A stretch of DNA of 64,000 bases from Pseudoxanthomonas sp. PXM03 (GTDB lineage: Bacteria; Pseudomonadota; Gammaproteobacteria; Xanthomonadales; Xanthomonadaceae), in assembly GCF_014852005.1 (NCBI RefSeq), contig NZ_JACVAU010000003.1, positions 1 through 64,000 of the forward strand, in the 5' to 3' direction. The position numbers and the translations under genes were made by a program. Within the stretch, counting starts at the first letter, position 1; each line of letters opens with the position of its first letter. Of this stretch, positions 62,169 through 64,000 are shown piece by piece. The notes beneath the pieces were generated by a model that made no database searches, had not been told where the DNA came from, and saw only the letters and a list, made by a program, of their open reading frames with translations.

Positions 62169-63326
62169 ATGCGCCAGCCACCGTCAGCGATCTCATCTTC
62201 TTCCGTGCCGACCCAGCCCCACAGAGCGGGCGGAAGGCGCCGTTGGTTCGATCTGCACAGTTGGATCGGACTCAAGCTGTGCCTGTTCATGGGCTTTATC
62301 TGCCTGACCGGCACCCTGGCGGTGTTTGCGCAGGAAATCGATTGGCTGCTGCACGCGGAAATGCGCGTCACTCCCGGCGAGCAGCGCGCCAGCTGGGGTC
62401 AGATGGTCGATGCGGTGCAGCGGGCCCATCCTGACTGGTCGCTTCAGGGCTTGGCTGCACCGCATGCATCGCGCTTCGCCGCCAAGGCCCAGGTGCGTAC
62501 GAACGATGGAAGGCTGCGGTTTGTCTGGGTCGACCCGTACACCGGCAAGGTGACGGGGGATACCCATTGGTTCAATGCCCACCGTTTCCTGCGCAACACG
62601 CATCGCCACCTCATGCTGCCCGTCAAGTACGGCGTACCGCTGGTGGCAGCGCTGTCGATCCCCTTGCTGCTGTCCCTTGTCAGCAGCCTCTTCATCTACA
62701 AGCGTTGGTGGCGCGGATTCTTCAGTTGGCCGCGCGGTGACCGGCCACGCCGTCTTTGGGGCGACATCCATCGGTTGCTCGGTGTCTGGAGCCTGTGGTT
62801 CGTGGCGCTGATTGCGGTGACCGGCGGGTGGTATCTGGTCGAATCACTGGGCGGCAAGGCCACGCCTCCACCGAAGATCTCGCTGCCCGGGGACGGCAAG
62901 GGCGAGAAGGCGGCACCTGCCGATCCTGTGGCCATCGACCGCGCTGTCGCGGAGTTGGCGAAGCGCTGGCCTGAGCTGAGTGTGGCAGGAGTGCAACCCA
63001 CTGCGGCTGGCCAGGGCATCCTCATCGACGGACAAGCGCAGGCATGGCTCGTGCGTGATCGAGCCAATGTCGCTGGCTTCGATCTGCGCGATGGTCGTCT
63101 GCTCGAGCTCCAGGATGGCCGCGAGATGAGCGTCCATCAGCGCATCGCCGAGATGGCCGATCCGCTGCACTTTGGCTCATTCGGTGGATGGCAGGTGCGG
63201 CTGCTGTGGCTCCTGTTCGGCGCTGCGCTCACGGCGCTCAGCTTCACGGGCGTGTACCTGTATGGCCTGCGAGTGGCCGACACACTGCGCTCGGCCCGCA
63301 AGCGGGGGCGTCATGAGTCGACCTGA
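62169..63326 (+). CDS. PepSY-associated transmembrane protein
   Basis: A 385-residue inner-membrane protein of the PepSY-TM (iron-uptake associated) type. It has an early helix after a basic segment (WIGLKLCLFMGFICLTGTLA), a periplasmic PepSY-like stretch, two central helices around RLLGVWSLWFVALIAVTGGW, and a final helix near residue 365. Members next to siderophore receptors are thought to act as ferric-siderophore reductases or uptake helpers in the inner membrane; His residues in the helices (HSW, HRH, HRLLG) could bind haem. I chose the ATG at 62169, just after the receptor stop. It overlaps the next small gene by 14 bases. Confidence 0.87.
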   Translation: MRQPPSAISSSSVPTQPHRAGGRRRWFDLHSWIGLKLCLFMGFICLTGTLAVFAQEIDWLLHAEMRVTPGEQRASWGQMVDAVQRAHPDWSLQGLAAPHASRFAAKAQVRTNDGRLRFVWVDPYTGKVTGDTHWFNAHRFLRNTHRHLMLPVKYGVPLVAALSIPLLLSLVSSLFIYKRWWRGFFSWPRGDRPRRLWGDIHRLLGVWSLWFVALIAVTGGWYLVESLGGKATPPPKISLPGDGKGEKAAPADPVAIDRAVAELAKRWPELSVAGVQPTAAGQGILIDGQAQAWLVRDRANVAGFDLRDGRLLELQDGREMSVHQRIAEMADPLHFGSFGGWQVRLLWLLFGAALTALSFTGVYLYGLRVADTLRSARKRGRHEST

Positions 63327-63435
63327 CCCCGGTCCTTGGAGACTGGCCTGGCGCAACATGGGACGATGGCGATGGCTATGGCTGGTGCTGCTGATTCTCT
63401 GGCTGGCACTGATTCCGTTGGAAGTGATGAAGTAG
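63313..63435 (+). CDS. Small single-pass membrane protein
   Basis: A 40-residue peptide starting at an ATG inside the end of the PepSY gene and ending at the TAG at 63433-63435. It has a basic Arg/Trp-rich N-terminus (residues 1-18) followed by one hydrophobic helix (WRWLWLVLLILWLALIPLEV). Short proteins of this character often follow PepSY membrane proteins in xanthomonads. It may stabilise or regulate the PepSY partner. The overlap and helix support a real gene, but function is unknown. Confidence 0.6.
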   Translation: MSRPDPGPWRLAWRNMGRWRWLWLVLLILWLALIPLEVMK

Positions 63436-63529
63436 TGGTTCCTTGCTGATCCATCGTCGCAAGTGCCCGCTTTCGACCTTGGGTTCAACCGATCGACGCA
63501 ACAGCTTGTCGATATCGCTTTGCCGATGT

Positions 63530-64000
63530 TTCGTAGCCTTGCGTGGCCGTTCATTGAGTCGGCGCGCCACAGCATCGAGCTTGGCCTGTGAGACGTTGGC
63601 CATGCTGATGCCCGTGGGGAAGTACTGGCGTAGCAGATCGTCGGTGTTCTCGTTCGTGCGGCACTGCCAAGGATGATGCGGATCGCCGAGGTAGACACGG
63701 ATATCCGTGACCAGAGTGAAGCGGCGGTGCATCGCCATCTCCGCGCTCAGATCCCAGGTCAGCGAGCGGTAGAGTTCCTTCGGCAGGCGACGAGCATTCT
63801 TGTGCAGTGCGTGAGCACCGTCTCGGTGTCTTTGCCTGCCACCTTCACCAGCATCAGGTAGCGGGTTTGCCGCTCCAACAGCGTGGCGGCCTGACTGTTG
63901 TGATCACCGAACAGCAGGTCGCCCACTCAATGCCCCCGCACAGCCCGATCTTCGGTACTGGCCGGACGCTCGCTGATCGAGAAGGCAGGTTTTCTCAAGC
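63530..64000 (-). pseudogene. Degenerate IS30-type transposase (partial)
   Basis: On the minus strand the right end of the window reads FSISERPASTEDRAVRGH, then a TGA (63927-63929) where IS30 transposases have the Trp of GHWEGDLLFG. It continues as VGDLLFGDHNSQAATLLERQ and TRYLMLVKVAGKDTETVLT. A one-base deletion near 63810 shifts the frame; the sequence then continues as ARRLPKELYRSLTWD, ending with HHPWQCRTNENTDDLLRQYF and ARRLNERPRK. Stop codon plus frameshift make it inactive. The N-terminal half lies beyond the window. The far C-terminus does not look like IS30 after RPRK. Confidence 0.85.

Overview
The window is high-G+C DNA that reads as a chromosome of the Xanthomonadaceae/Lysobacteraceae (Pseudoxanthomonas, Lysobacter, Luteimonas or a close relative). 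The genus is an inference from the xanthomonad-style xylan locus, the RAYT and IS30-type elements, the giant Rhs protein and the TonB/PepSY pair; no rRNA is present to settle it.

Region 1 (1-14979) is a glucuronoxylan-utilisation locus. It holds the 3' end of xylose isomerase, a sugar-porter MFS transporter, a divergent LacI-family repressor, then a tightly coupled run of alpha-glucuronidase (GH67), SGNH-type acetylesterase, GH43, GH3 with a PA14 insert, a GPH-family transporter, a second GH43 and an aldose epimerase. Together they would import branched xylo-oligosaccharides, strip methylglucuronate and acetyl groups, and cut the backbone to xylose for XylA. A secreted CocE/S15-type hydrolase follows on the minus strand (15167-17401).

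Region 2 (17402-18789) is a decayed strip with a TraX-like fragment and a phage-type ORF broken by stop codons. Region 3 (18790-36245) is one 5651-residue Rhs/YD-repeat protein. Its YD repeats are split by 13 Ig/cadherin-like repeats, followed by a LysM-like domain and a variable C-terminal tail; a SMI1/KNR4-type immunity gene overlaps its 3' end. A terminator, an XRE regulator and a RAYT transposase bounded by 17-bp inverted repeats follow (36289-37578).

Region 4 (37742-58593) is the most unusual part: an all-plus-strand flagellar-type secretion cluster. The order is TPR gene, unknown gene, TPR gene, fliQ fliR flhB flhA flgF flgG flgA flgH flgI flgB flgC fliE fliF fliG-like fliH fliI fliJ fliK-position gene flgD flgE fliM/sctQ-like fliN fliO fliP fliA. 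The export gate, ATPase, rod, P/L rings and hook are present. In this cluster there is no filament, cap, hook-filament junction, FlgJ, stator, FliL, FlhF/FlhG or chemotaxis gene. FliG is only 146 residues, FliF, FlgD, FlgH and the FliM-like protein are short, and FlgH lacks the lipobox cysteine. It looks like a hook-basal-body-derived secretion machine rather than a rotary motor, unless the missing parts lie elsewhere in the genome.

Region 5 (58889-64000) holds a transglutaminase-fold protein, a Fur-box-controlled TonB-dependent siderophore receptor with an 11-G tract upstream, a PepSY membrane protein, a 40-residue membrane peptide, and a decayed IS30-type transposase that runs off the window. 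Gaps not listed separately, such as 58594-58888 and 14980-15166, show nothing I can recognise.
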